Source: Agrobacterium tumefaciens (GTDB lineage: Bacteria; Pseudomonadota; Alphaproteobacteria; Rhizobiales; Rhizobiaceae). Taken from it: a DNA stretch of 64,000 nucleotides. Below, in pieces: positions 47,000 to 56,434 of the stretch; positions within the stretch are counted from its first letter, which is position 1; every line of letters starts with the position of its first letter. The stretch lies in the NCBI RefSeq assembly GCF_000834635.1, contig NZ_JXQV01000002.1, forward strand, positions 67,001-131,000. The letters are read 5' to 3'. Below the pieces are notes generated by a model, which saw nothing but the letters and a program-made list of their open reading frames with translations, did no database searches and was not told the DNA's origin. The translations under genes were made by a program, and so were the position numbers.

Positions 47000-48753
47000 G
47001 CTGCTGCCCTCTGGTCGTCGTGGTCGTCGTGGTCGTCGTGGTCCGGCAGATCCGCCTTCTGCGGCACGCTATCGACCACATCGTTGGCTTCCTGCTCGGT
47101 CTCATCGTCCGATGGGTCATCGAGATCGCTATCCCTGTCATCCTGGGACCCAGCGCCGACGACATCCGTGGCAGCGCCTGCGCGGATCCATTCGAGCAGC
47201 TCGTCTGCCGCTGGCGCGAAGCGGCCGGACGGATGGACAAAATGCTCATTTGCGAAATGCTCCACGAGCGCTGCGCGGGTTTCGCGGACCTTCTGCCGCG
47301 GCTGAACGGCCGCTTCGGCGCAAGACGCTTCCAGTGCCTGGCGAGACAGGCACGAGAGGAACTCCTCCGAACCCATGTTCGGCATGAATTCGTCCGCGCC
47401 GATCGCGACGCCGGCGATGCGCGAGACCATGCCGCTGTTCGACATGCCGCGGCGGCAAGAGAGAACATCGATCAGCATGGAGCGGACCGCGACCCGGAGC
47501 TGTTCCTGATCGAAGGCGAGCTTGCCATGCTCGTCAAACAGTCCCACCGCATGGCGTGAGAAGCGCTTGCCCCCGTAGATGGTGCCATCAGCGCCGGAGT
47601 CGACGCGAACATTCTGCCCGGCGAAGGCGAGCACCGTCAGCGCCATCAGCATGTCGTCCTCGATCGGCGCGCGACCGAGTGCGTCATGTAGGGCGTCGGT
47701 GCGGAAATCACCGATCATGTCATGACCCTTCTGCGTGACGTCAGGCCGGGCCTTCGACATGGTAATTGCATCGGCATCATCGCCACTAGCGACCGATCCG
47801 TCACCAGCAGCCCCCTTCGGCTTCGCCTCCTCCGGCATGCGGTAATGCACGGACTGCACCTTGCCGTCACGATCCAGATAGAGCGCCGTGTGATCGGACT
47901 TGGAAAGCTTGCCATACACTTGGGAGGCCTTCTTCGGCAGCTCTGGCTGGCCCCAACTGTCGACCTCGACAATTCCGCCGCGCTTCGGAAGGTTGCTCGT
48001 CATCCATTCGTGCTGAGCGCCAAGGAACCCCTCGACATTGGTGGTGTAGCGCCCGTCCTGGTCGGCCGGCGCGAAAAGGTCCTCCACCCACTCGATGCCG
48101 TAGGCTTGGGCCAGATCGTCACCAAAGCTCGCATCGCGGGCGTACATGCGCTTCTTGGTGAGCGCATTGGCGATCTGCCACCACGGAGCGGTGTCTCCCT
48201 TCTTCGGCTTGTGCGCCTTCCAGACTTCCTTCTGGTCCACCTGTCCTGCTGCCGCGATAATCCGCAGCTGCGGCTCAGACGGCATGTCGCCCAGGGCCAT
48301 CTGCTCGAGCATTGCCGGCAGGACATTGGCAAGCAGACGCAGCTTGCGGATCTGGCGAACGGGGAGGGCGAGAGCGAGGGCGATCGCTTCCTCGGTCCAG
48401 CCGAGAGCAACGAGACGTTCGATGCCGCGCCACTGATCCACGGGGTTGAGCGCCTCGCGAACCGAGTTTTCGACCATCGAGCGCATGGCGCCATTATCGT
48501 TGGCGGCATCCACAACAAGGATTTCGATTTCTTCCAGGCCGGCGGCGATGGCAAGGCGCACGCGGCGATGGCCGGCATCGATGATATAGCCATTTCCGCC
48601 ATCGGGTTCTGGTGCGACGACGGGAGGCTGGACGATGCCGACGGCCTTGATCGTGGCCAGTATCAGCGCGTCGGCCTGCGGCGACGACTTCGACTGGCGC
48701 ATACGGTTGGGATTTTCCTTCAGCGCGCGCGGGTCAACCTTCATGATTTGCAT
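46996..48753 (-). CDS. ParB/Srx-type nuclease-domain plasmid protein
   Basis: The 585-residue protein starts with a ParB N-domain: VDPRALKENPNRMRQSK, TIKAVGIVQPPVVAPEP and YIIDAGHRRVRLAIAAGLEE near residues 55-75. A helix-turn-helix-like region follows (LGWTEEAIALALALPVRQIR). The middle and C-terminal parts are specific to large plasmid ParB-like proteins. The end is acidic with a DHDDHDDHDD repeat. It is not the RepB partition partner, and its role is unknown. A GC hairpin lies 29 bases before the start. Confidence 0.88.
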   Translation of the reverse strand: MQIMKVDPRALKENPNRMRQSKSSPQADALILATIKAVGIVQPPVVAPEPDGGNGYIIDAGHRRVRLAIAAGLEEIEILVVDAANDNGAMRSMVENSVREALNPVDQWRGIERLVALGWTEEAIALALALPVRQIRKLRLLANVLPAMLEQMALGDMPSEPQLRIIAAAGQVDQKEVWKAHKPKKGDTAPWWQIANALTKKRMYARDASFGDDLAQAYGIEWVEDLFAPADQDGRYTTNVEGFLGAQHEWMTSNLPKRGGIVEVDSWGQPELPKKASQVYGKLSKSDHTALYLDRDGKVQSVHYRMPEEAKPKGAAGDGSVASGDDADAITMSKARPDVTQKGHDMIGDFRTDALHDALGRAPIEDDMLMALTVLAFAGQNVRVDSGADGTIYGGKRFSRHAVGLFDEHGKLAFDQEQLRVAVRSMLIDVLSCRRGMSNSGMVSRIAGVAIGADEFMPNMGSEEFLSCLSRQALEASCAEAAVQPRQKVRETRAALVEHFANEHFVHPSGRFAPAADELLEWIRAGAATDVVGAGSQDDRDSDLDDPSDDETEQEANDVVDSVPQKADLPDHDDHDDHDDQRAAA

Positions 48754-49084
48754 GGGAGCAGTCCTTTCGAGAGGTTACCGACCGGCACCTTGCCGGCCCT
48801 TCCTGTCTTCTTTTTTTCGAAGACACCTCCCGGACCGCCGAGCGGCCGGACTGCCGCAACTGCGGCCGAGCATCCCTGCTGTGCGGGACGAGCGGGGCTA
48901 GAAGCCCTGCGCAGGACAAGCGGCCGGGATCGCGCAGGCAGCGGTTGAGCGACAGCGTCGGGAGGAGGACCGGTCTGCGATCGGTTCATCCTCCCTGCTT
49001 TTCTTTTTCCATTTTTCACGTCTCAATTCGAGCCGACGCTTGAAGACGATCAATGCTGGCGGCGGCGATGCCTGGAGGGCGCGA
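48754..49084. other. Long structured leader region of ParB-like gene
   Basis: This 331-base spacer holds no convincing gene. On the minus strand it can form several hairpins: CCGGCA (48782-48787)/TGCCGG (48791-48796) close to the start, a TGTCTTC/GAAGACA stem with an A-rich loop just above it, and a GGGAGGA/TCCTCC stem further up. An open frame through it looks like translated leader. Confidence 0.5.
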
Positions 49085-49402
49085 CTAGGTTCGGCGCCCT
49101 AGAAGGGCCAGCGCGTCAGCCATCATACGCTTCAAGATGAATTTCCGGGTTTCCGGTGTGACAATGGCAGCTTCCGGGATAGCAACAGCAGCAGGCGACG
49201 GAATGGCGGTTTCGGAGGGCGGGACCGGAAGGGGCGCTCCGACCATTGCGGGGACAACGATGTACGTGATCGTTGTTTCATCGGATTTTACCGAAACGGT
49301 GACCTGTGCTCCAGAGCGGAAACGGTCGACCCCCGTTTGAGCGGCCTCTCGCTCATCTTGAGCTTCTACCAGCGATGACTGCGTTACAAGAAAAAAAGGC
49401 AT
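49085..49402 (-). CDS. Hypothetical plasmid protein
   Basis: The 105-residue protein starts MPFFLVTQSSLVEAQDEREA and has an N-terminal region with regular strand and helix alternation (VTVSVKSDETTITYIVVPAM), a Pro/Ala-rich middle and a basic end. I recognise its start as a type that recurs on rhizobial plasmids, but no function is known. Confidence 0.65.
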   Translation of the reverse strand: MPFFLVTQSSLVEAQDEREAAQTGVDRFRSGAQVTVSVKSDETTITYIVVPAMVGAPLPVPPSETAIPSPAAVAIPEAAIVTPETRKFILKRMMADALALLGRRT

Positions 49403-49497
49403 GTTTTTCCACGGCGTGTTTTGATTGAGGTCTCGTCTGCAAATCGGTCTCGGTCAAGGTGGAGGACCACATTTGCGGTCGCCTCCGACGCAAAAAA

Positions 49498-49528
49498 GGC
49501 GCTCGACCCGTTGGGGGAGCGCCTTTTT
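49498..49528. terminator. Bidirectional rho-independent terminator
   Basis: GGCGCTC (49498-49504) and GAGCGCC (49517-49523) form a perfect 7-bp stem with a 12-base loop. AAAAAA precedes it and TTTTT follows, so it can terminate in both directions. No gene directly feeds it on either side, which suggests that an upstream gene or small RNA was lost or not recognised. Confidence 0.75.
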
Positions 49529-49693
49529 ATTGATCCCGGGACAACATCAAACGCCACTGCGATTGCAGTGAGCAGGACATCGTGTCATCGGGAGGTGATG
49601 CTCGGATGTTGTTGACGAAGGAGAATTTCAAGTCGCGATCTGAACTACCCCCTGATAGATCTTCGCGTCCATCCCAACGTCAGGCGAGGCAGC

Positions 49694-49954
49694 ATGAGCA
49701 CAAATCCCGAGACCCGCAGAGCCGTCGCGCAGCGTGTGATTGATCGCGCGGCGGCGCGTGGTATGCCGATCGACAAGGATCCTGCCTTCGTTGCTTTGCT
49801 GGAGGAATGGACCCGCGGAGATATCGACATGAAGGCTATGCGCGAACGGTACCTTGATATAATCGCTCTTCAAACTGCCGAGCGGAGGGTAAAGCGCAAA
49901 AGCCCCCTAGTTATAAACCTCTCGAAATGGTCGGACGAGGCGGACGAAGAATAA
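49694..49954 (+). CDS. Small hypothetical protein (plasmid-conserved type)
   Basis: The 86-residue protein is helical and charged (STNPETRRAVAQRVIDRAAA, then RGMPIDKDPAFVALLEEWTR and GDIDMKAMRERYLDI). It resembles small proteins seen next to DUF736/ParB-like modules. GGCGAGGCAGC precedes the ATG. No DNA-binding motif is evident; an antitoxin-like role is possible. Confidence 0.7.
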   Translation: MSTNPETRRAVAQRVIDRAAARGMPIDKDPAFVALLEEWTRGDIDMKAMRERYLDIIALQTAERRVKRKSPLVINLSKWSDEADEE

Positions 49955-49985
49955 AAAAAATGGGCCTGCGGAATCCGCGGCCCAT
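49953..49985 (-). terminator. Rho-independent terminator for the IHF-like gene
   Basis: ATGGGCC-TGCGGA (from 49960) pairs with TCCGCG-GGCCCAT (to 49985), a 13-bp stem with one mismatch. On the minus strand it is followed by eight T residues (49953-49960). It terminates transcription coming from the IHF-like gene. Confidence 0.8.
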
Positions 49986-50121
49986 GAAGTACGGAGATTT
50001 AAAACCTCCAGAGGGGAACAGCTGCTGCGACGGAACTGGGAGGAAACCTGCCAAATGCATCAACTGAAGGCAGTATGGCGACATTCTGAGCATATTGAAA
50101 GTCATTTATTGTGCAGTGCAG

Positions 50122-50430
50122 CTATGCGTTTGCCGCCGCATCAGGCTTCCCGTCATCATTGATGCGCTCCTTGATCTCCTTGCCAGCGCGAAAGAACGGC
50201 ACCCATTTCTCCTCGACGAAGACCGCTGTGCCGTTCTTAGGGTTTCGTCCAGACCGTGACGGCCGGTGTCGCACGACAAAAGTCCCGAAACCTCTGAGTT
50301 CAACCCGTTCTCCGCGTTCCATGGCACCTGCTATGTCGTCAAGGATAGTATCGACGATCCGCCCCGCGTCCTGACGATAGAGGTGCGGATTGCGTGCGGC
50401 GATAATATCGATGAGTTCGGATCTGATCAT
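50122..50430 (-). CDS. IHF/HU-type DNA-bending protein (IHF-beta-like)
   Basis: The 102-residue protein has the IhfB pattern: [20 protein letters not shown], then [20 protein letters not shown] and [20 protein letters not shown], the DNA-binding arm and the PxF end. ATG 50430 matches the usual IhfB start; ATG 50448 would add 6 residues. It lies 90 bases downstream of the giant methylase-helicase gene and may serve plasmid replication or transfer complexes. Confidence 0.9.
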   Translation of the reverse strand: MIRSELIDIIAARNPHLYRQDAGRIVDTILDDIAGAMERGERVELRGFGTFVVRHRPSRSGRNPKNGTAVFVEEKWVPFFRAGKEIKERINDDGKPDAAANA

Positions 50431-50520
50431 GGAGCTTTTGTAAAGCATCTGTCGGGTTTTGGAAGATCGGCCCTGACCTTGATCGAACCGATCATGAACG
50501 AAGCGAGCGCAAGCCGGGGT

Positions 50521-53500
50521 TCAAGCGGCGATATCTTCCGTGTCGGAGCTGTCGCGAGCGGAACCGGCGAGCGCTTCTTCAACCTGGCGCACCTCGCGAC
50601 GTTTGTCCGCCAGTTCCTCAGCGAACGCGAACGTGCCGCCCTCGCGAGAGCGATAGGATGCAAGCCGCCGGTGGGCGTTGCCAAGACGATGGCGATAACG
50701 CTGCTGCTCGCCCTCGAAATCACCCAGTGCATGTTCGAGACGCGAGATGGCGCCAAGCGGCGTGACCGTGACATCAAGATCAATGTCGTAGTCGGCGCCG
50801 GTGCGCTGGAGCACGGTCTGGAAACGATAGCCATCGCTTTTGCCAAACCTCTCACCATCATAAATGAGATCGAATCCGCCGATGTTGCCAAGGACGGTCT
50901 CGCCCTCGGTCCTGAGCTGCAACAGCGTGAGGATTTCCTTCATCACTGCTCGGCCGGCCGACTTGCGATCATTGTAGGCCTTATCTGTCACGGTCATTGC
51001 GAAGGCATCACCTGATGTCGGAACCAGTCGCTCAATGTCCTGACCAATCTCGTCGATGCGCCGGGCCGCGACCTCGATGTCGCGTTCGGCATCCCTGATC
51101 TGGCGACGAACGGCGTACTGGTCGTCCTCGTGGGCAGCACGCAGCCGCTCAAGCCGGGCGATATCGGCTTCAAGTCCAGCCTTCTGCATCAGGCGCTCAT
51201 CGCCACTGGCAATCGCCTTTGCCATGGCGAACTGATTGGCCTGGCCTTCGTCCATGTCTTCCAGCCGACGGATGGAGGTGTCGCCCGACAATGCCGCGGC
51301 GATAAACCGGGCCTTTCGCTCATTGTTCTGCCACATGCTAGCGTCGAGCGAGCCTTGGGTGGCATAGGCGAAGATATCCACTTCGTCATGCTGATTGCCC
51401 TGGCGAACAATCCGACCCTCACGCTGTTCAATCTGGGAGGGAAGCCACGGCACGTCGAGATGGTGGAGCGCCTTCAAGCGAAGCTGGGCGTTGACGCCAG
51501 TGCCCATCGTTTCCGATGAACCGATAAGGAAGCGGACTTTTCCGGCCCGCACATCGCCAAACAGCCGCTGCTTGGCCTCGGTCTTCTTGTAATCCTGCAT
51601 AAAGGCGATCTCGGAAGGTAGTACGCCCATGCGGATCAGCTTATCGCGGATCCAGCGATAGGCTGAAAACCCCCGGCTCCTCTCGCCATTGATGGTGCCG
51701 AGATCGGAAAAGATCATCTGTGCAGCGCCGCGCAACTCGAAAGGCTTGCCGTCGGGCCGGACATACTCTCGCCCTGCGGTCTCCGCCCAGATACGGTGAG
51801 CGTTCTCAACGAGCAGATTGAGCTTGTTGTCGGGCTCGTTGTCATTGTCGGGGTCGACCAGGCGCAGGTCGATTGCCGCATGACGGCCATCGGTGATGAC
51901 CGAGAGCAGGATATCGTCGCCGGGCTTGGCCGATCCTTCGCGCTGTTCGATCGCCTTGATGCGGGCATCCAGAATGGCCTGATAGTTCTTAAACGCCCGG
52001 GTCGGCGCGGCCGTCAAGATTTGTCGCCGACCCGTCGAGATCGCTGGCACCTTCACATATTGGCGCAGATCCTCTGGCAACACGACATCCGCAAAGCTGC
52101 GGAACATCGCGATCAGCTCGGGGACGTTGACGAAGCTGGCAAAACGGCTGACAGGCTTGTATTTGCCGGACGGCTGGATTTCGAGCGCGGTCGTGGTGTC
52201 GCCGAAGGTGCTCGCCCACGCGTCGAACTCGTGCAGGCCTCGCTCGGCAAGAGCGGCATGCCCGAGCAGGCGATGGATCGAGAACATCTCGCCCAGCGTA
52301 TTGGTGATCGGCGTTCCCGAGGCGAGCACCAGCGCACGGCCCGGGTTCTTGGTCTCGATGTAGCGAGATTTCACATAGAGATCCCATGCACGTTGCGACC
52401 CGTTCGGATCTATGCCTTTGAGCGTCGACATGTTGGTGGCGAACGACAACTTGCGGAATTCCTGCGCCTCGTCGACGACGATCTGGTCGACTCCGATTTC
52501 GGAGATCGTCAATAGGTCATCCTTGCGGGTGGCGAGGCCTTCAAGCCGTTCCTGCAACCCTTCCTTCAGCCGCTCAAGGCGCTTTCGCGAAACGCGGTCC
52601 TCGCCATCGACCTTGGTCAACAGATCCTCGTAAAGCTGCAGTTCGTCCTGGATCATTTGGCTCTCGAAGGCCGAGGGAACAGCGATGAAGCGGAATGCCG
52701 AATGCGTAATGATGATCGCATCCCAGTTGGCGGTTGCCGCTCGCGACAGGAAGCGAGCGCGCTTGTCCTTGGTGAAATTAGTCTCGTCGGCCACGAGAAT
52801 GCGGGCATTCGGATAAAGCGCCAGGAATTCGCGCGCGGCCTGCGCCAGGCAATGGCCGGGCACCACGAGCATCGCCTTGGCGATCAGGCCGAGACGGCGC
52901 TGCTCCATGATGGCAGCGGCCATCGTTATCGTCTTGCCGGCGCCGACGGCATGGGCGAGATAGGTCGAGCCATCCGCAATGATCCGCCAGATCCCGCGCT
53001 TCTGATGACCGTACAAAATAAAGGCTGCAGAGGCACCGGGAAGTTTCAGATGGGAGCCGTCGAATTTGCGCGGGGCGATATTGTTGAAATGATCGTTATA
53101 ATCGCGCGCGAGCCGGTCGGTGCGATCCGTATCGGTCCAGACCCAGTCCTGAAACGCTTGCTTGATCCTCTGTAGCTTGTCGCGAGCGGCTTCGGTGTCG
53201 ACGACATTGAGCACCCGGCGCTCGCCGTCGGCATCTTTGAACGTATCGAAGATTTGTGGGACGCGGCTGTTCAAAGCATCCGTGAGCAGATCCCCGGCAT
53301 GCCGACGGCTGGTTCCCCATTCCGATGTGCCAGCGGCACTATAGCCGAGCTGTCGAGCGTCGACCGTCCATGAACCGAGTTCCGGCATATGGTGAATGCG
53401 GATATCGGCTTCCATCTTCTCTTTTACGAAAGCGGCGACATCAGCGGCCGGGATCCATGGTGCGCCAAGACGAGCGGTGATGTCGGAGGGCCGGAGGTCG

Positions 53501-55620
53501 GTCGGCTGAACCTCCAGGAGGGCGCGTACATTCCGCTGGTAAGCCGGATCGAGTTCGGCTGCGGCCTGCGCGGTTGAGAGTTTGGTCCGGACAGCCCCGG
53601 AAAGATAGCCGTCGGCAGTTTGCCACGATCCGTTGACAGGATCCTTGAAAATGGCCTCGGCGAGTCCATCCACCACGGTCGCAATATCGCTATGGAGCAG
53701 TTCGGCGATATGGTCGAGATCGACGTATCCACGTTCATTCAACACTACAGCGAGCGCATCCGCAGGTGAGCTGATGGTTGGTACAGACGGCGGCGCGATC
53801 ACCCGTTCCGAAAAAATCGGCCCCGGTCTGGCTGTATCGGTTTCCAGATCGTAATCCTCGATCGAGGCGACTAGCCAGCAATCGCGATCATCACGGAAGG
53901 GCGCAAGGTTCGGTTGGCGATGGGTTTCTTTGACGTCACCGGTCTCCACATCTTCCTGGATCGAGATAGTCGTGTGATTGATTGGTCCGAAATCTCGCAC
54001 GAAGCTCGACCAGGCAATACGCAGCCGGACCTGGAGATCGTGCCAGGGCCGGTCCTCCTCCTGCGCCTTCAGCACGTCGCGCACAGCATCACGGATGGGG
54101 ACCAGCTTGCTGATGATCCTGATGTGCTTTTCCGGGATGCCATCGCCAAAGCGACCCTTTCGAACGGTGACCTGCATGGCAGCTCCATCGAGCATCTGCA
54201 TCAGACCTTTCGACCGATCAAGGAAGAAGCTTCCCTCGCGAACACGACCATCCTTCGGCTGCACATCGACGATATCGCCAAGTTCTGTCTCAAACTCGAC
54301 GTCGATCGGTGTCGGTTCACCGTCGTAACGCCCTGTGGGCAGGCGGGCGATGGCAGCGCCGAGCACGGCCTCGAGATCCTGATCGGCGGGCGCTATGCAG
54401 GTGTAGGTTTCGCCGAACGGACCGGAGACTGTTGAGTTGCTGCCCAGAACAAACTCCGGATTGCGCGCAAGCCAGCGATTGATCCGGATCGGCTCCGCGT
54501 CGGAGCTGGCAGGTCGAACCTCTTCCAGTTCCAACCACGAGAGATCGCCTGCCTCTTCGCCACCCATGCGTTTACGAAAAAAGACAACGTCCACGACGAC
54601 ATTTGTGCCGGCGTCGCGACGGAAACTGCCTTCGGGCAAACGGATGGCTGCGATCAAGTCGGCCGACGTGGCGATGTACTCGCGCGCGGTGCCGTCCAGC
54701 TTGTCGAGTGTGCCGTGCGTCGTGACGAAGACAGCGAGGCCGCCGGGCTTTAGGAGATCGACCGACCGGGCGATGAAATAGTCATGCAGGCGCAGTCCAA
54801 GCTTCCGATAGGCGCGGTCTGACCGAACAATTCGATCGGAGAAAGGTGGATTGCCGATCACCAGATCGAAGATCGGTGAGAGCTCGGTCCGCGCGAAGTC
54901 GGCATTGATGATTCTGGCCTTCGGCTGCAGCAAGCGTACGGTTCTTGCTGTGACCGCATCGAGTTCGATGCCGGTGAAGAAGCTATCCCGCCGCAACGGC
55001 TGTGGAGTCAGCGCCGGGAACAGGCCGGTCCCGATCCCAGGCTCGAGCACGCGCCCTCCGCGCCAGCCAAGACGCAGTAATCCGGCCCAGATCGCGCGGA
55101 TGATCGCTTCCGGCGTAAAGTGGGCATATTGAGTGCAGCGCGCAAGTGATGCGTAGTCGGCCTGCGAGACGGCACTTTCCAGCGAAACCGCAACCTCGTC
55201 CCAACCCTTTCGGAATTCGACCGCACTTGGGCGGCGGAACATCCCGTTGGCCAGTTCACTGGCACCAAAGCCGGTGAAGCGGATCAATTGTGCCTGTTCA
55301 TTTGGCGTAGCCGGCCGGTCGTGTTTTTCGATCGTATCCGCGATCAGGATGGCCGCGACATTGGCGCGGGCACGATCCCGCCAGGATGCGGCAAGGCCTC
55401 GGTCGCTATCGAGGTAGAAGTTGGAACGCTCGCCACACGGGCGGGGGTGTAAATTTGTCGGGGCTACCAAGGCAGGGGTGGGCGCAGGTGGCGTCGGATC
55501 CGGCTCGTCATCGTTTGCCGCATCAGGTGCGGTGCCCGCGAAACCTGTGATGCCAAGATCGAGAGTGGTGGACAGTTCGGTGTTACCGAACATGTCGAGT
55601 GAAAAGGAATTGCTGCTCAT
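50521..55620 (-). CDS. Giant DNA methylase-helicase fusion protein
   Basis: The 1699-residue protein combines an N6-adenine-type methyltransferase and a superfamily 2 helicase. The methylase part (about residues 140-330) has VLEPGIGTGLFPALTP and the catalytic NPPF (FDLVIGNPPFSDRIV). The helicase has Walker A-like LAHAVGAGKTITMAAAI, the DEAQ box QIVVDEAQEFRKLSF and motif VI-like QIEQREGRIVRQGNQ. Such proteins are hallmarks of large plasmids and resemble Strawberry-notch-like proteins. ATG 55620 has AGGAG eight bases upstream, so it is preferred over TTG 55647. It probably modifies or remodels incoming plasmid DNA. Confidence 0.9.
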   Translation of the reverse strand: MSSNSFSLDMFGNTELSTTLDLGITGFAGTAPDAANDDEPDPTPPAPTPALVAPTNLHPRPCGERSNFYLDSDRGLAASWRDRARANVAAILIADTIEKHDRPATPNEQAQLIRFTGFGASELANGMFRRPSAVEFRKGWDEVAVSLESAVSQADYASLARCTQYAHFTPEAIIRAIWAGLLRLGWRGGRVLEPGIGTGLFPALTPQPLRRDSFFTGIELDAVTARTVRLLQPKARIINADFARTELSPIFDLVIGNPPFSDRIVRSDRAYRKLGLRLHDYFIARSVDLLKPGGLAVFVTTHGTLDKLDGTAREYIATSADLIAAIRLPEGSFRRDAGTNVVVDVVFFRKRMGGEEAGDLSWLELEEVRPASSDAEPIRINRWLARNPEFVLGSNSTVSGPFGETYTCIAPADQDLEAVLGAAIARLPTGRYDGEPTPIDVEFETELGDIVDVQPKDGRVREGSFFLDRSKGLMQMLDGAAMQVTVRKGRFGDGIPEKHIRIISKLVPIRDAVRDVLKAQEEDRPWHDLQVRLRIAWSSFVRDFGPINHTTISIQEDVETGDVKETHRQPNLAPFRDDRDCWLVASIEDYDLETDTARPGPIFSERVIAPPSVPTISSPADALAVVLNERGYVDLDHIAELLHSDIATVVDGLAEAIFKDPVNGSWQTADGYLSGAVRTKLSTAQAAAELDPAYQRNVRALLEVQPTDLRPSDITARLGAPWIPAADVAAFVKEKMEADIRIHHMPELGSWTVDARQLGYSAAGTSEWGTSRRHAGDLLTDALNSRVPQIFDTFKDADGERRVLNVVDTEAARDKLQRIKQAFQDWVWTDTDRTDRLARDYNDHFNNIAPRKFDGSHLKLPGASAAFILYGHQKRGIWRIIADGSTYLAHAVGAGKTITMAAAIMEQRRLGLIAKAMLVVPGHCLAQAAREFLALYPNARILVADETNFTKDKRARFLSRAATANWDAIIITHSAFRFIAVPSAFESQMIQDELQLYEDLLTKVDGEDRVSRKRLERLKEGLQERLEGLATRKDDLLTISEIGVDQIVVDEAQEFRKLSFATNMSTLKGIDPNGSQRAWDLYVKSRYIETKNPGRALVLASGTPITNTLGEMFSIHRLLGHAALAERGLHEFDAWASTFGDTTTALEIQPSGKYKPVSRFASFVNVPELIAMFRSFADVVLPEDLRQYVKVPAISTGRRQILTAAPTRAFKNYQAILDARIKAIEQREGSAKPGDDILLSVITDGRHAAIDLRLVDPDNDNEPDNKLNLLVENAHRIWAETAGREYVRPDGKPFELRGAAQMIFSDLGTINGERSRGFSAYRWIRDKLIRMGVLPSEIAFMQDYKKTEAKQRLFGDVRAGKVRFLIGSSETMGTGVNAQLRLKALHHLDVPWLPSQIEQREGRIVRQGNQHDEVDIFAYATQGSLDASMWQNNERKARFIAAALSGDTSIRRLEDMDEGQANQFAMAKAIASGDERLMQKAGLEADIARLERLRAAHEDDQYAVRRQIRDAERDIEVAARRIDEIGQDIERLVPTSGDAFAMTVTDKAYNDRKSAGRAVMKEILTLLQLRTEGETVLGNIGGFDLIYDGERFGKSDGYRFQTVLQRTGADYDIDLDVTVTPLGAISRLEHALGDFEGEQQRYRHRLGNAHRRLASYRSREGGTFAFAEELADKRREVRQVEEALAGSARDSSDTEDIAA

Positions 55621-55656
55621 GCGATGATACTCCTGCTGAAGGCGCAATTTTGCGAT

Positions 55657-55672
55657 CTGCCGGCGCGGGCAG
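55657..55672 (-). promoter_or_regulatory. Leader hairpin of the methylase-helicase gene
   Basis: CTGCC (55657-55661) and GGCAG (55668-55672) form a 5-bp stem with a 6-base loop, 37 bases before ATG 55620. Confidence 0.4.
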
Positions 55673-55764
55673 CTCGAAGTGCGCAGAGGATGGGAATCCG
55701 GCCGGGCCGATTGTTCGAGAGGTCGGCCGCTCGTCGCGACCGGTTGTAACGACTGTTGTGCCGC

Positions 55765-56370
55765 TCAGGCAGCGACGGAGAGGGGGAGGTTCCTTAATTG
55801 CACCGGAAGCTTGGCGGAGATTTCGTCGTCCGTCAGATCATCAAGCAGTTTCAAGAACGTGCCCTCCTTGCCACTGTAGAGGAGAAGCGTGCGATGCCCC
55901 CGGTTGCTTTGCGGCCATCGATCGCCCGCATAGCCGCGATAGTCGTCAGCCGTGCTGCTCCAGATGTGCTCGAGCCGCTCTTGCCGAGACATCGACCGGA
56001 CCGGACGACTTTCCCGCTCGACGATGGCCAGGCGCATATGCTCGGCCATGGAACGTTCGGACAGGTCGCAATATCCATGGAAGTGACGGATGACCCCATC
56101 GATGCGCAGGCTGAAGAACACTGACGTCACGGAGTCGGTCAGGAACTCACGCATGGCAAACATCGATCCGCGGATCCAAAGCGGCGGGAGGATCTCGAAC
56201 ATATAATCGTGCTCCGCTTCGGCGATCTCAAACCATTCACCGGCATAAAGGGATGAAGCATCGCCATCCCATCGGCCCGGTCGCTGGGCATGACGGTCGA
56301 ACATGCGGTACATTTGCTGGCGTGTTGCCACGCCCTGGAAAACCTTGCGGATTGCGGCAGAGGGGTTCAT
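55765..56370 (-). CDS. DUF1419 family protein
   Basis: The 201-residue protein matches DUF1419: MNPSAAIRKVFQGVATRQQM, then YAGEWFEIAEAEHDYMFEIL and LKLLDDLTDDEISAKLPVQL. The function is unknown; the family is typical of rhizobial plasmids. ATG 56370 has GGAG eight bases upstream. ATG 56424 is an in-frame alternative that adds 18 residues. Confidence 0.85.
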   Translation of the reverse strand: MNPSAAIRKVFQGVATRQQMYRMFDRHAQRPGRWDGDASSLYAGEWFEIAEAEHDYMFEILPPLWIRGSMFAMREFLTDSVTSVFFSLRIDGVIRHFHGYCDLSERSMAEHMRLAIVERESRPVRSMSRQERLEHIWSSTADDYRGYAGDRWPQSNRGHRTLLLYSGKEGTFLKLLDDLTDDEISAKLPVQLRNLPLSVAA

Positions 56371-56434
56371 TTGCGGCTCCGTGGGATATGTCCGGACCGA
56401 AGAGAACACCGTCGTCACGACCATGCTTATCTCT

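Noticed and set aside
48741..49019. Minus-strand open frame of 92 codons upstream of the ParB-like gene
   Set aside because: It is Pro/Arg/Ala-rich, has no usable ribosome binding site and overlaps strong leader hairpins and the ParB-like start in another frame. It is better explained as translated leader.
52143..52153. Another AAACGGCTGACA match, as in the repABC-linked motif
   Set aside because: It lies inside the methylase-helicase coding sequence and only the core matches, so chance is likely.
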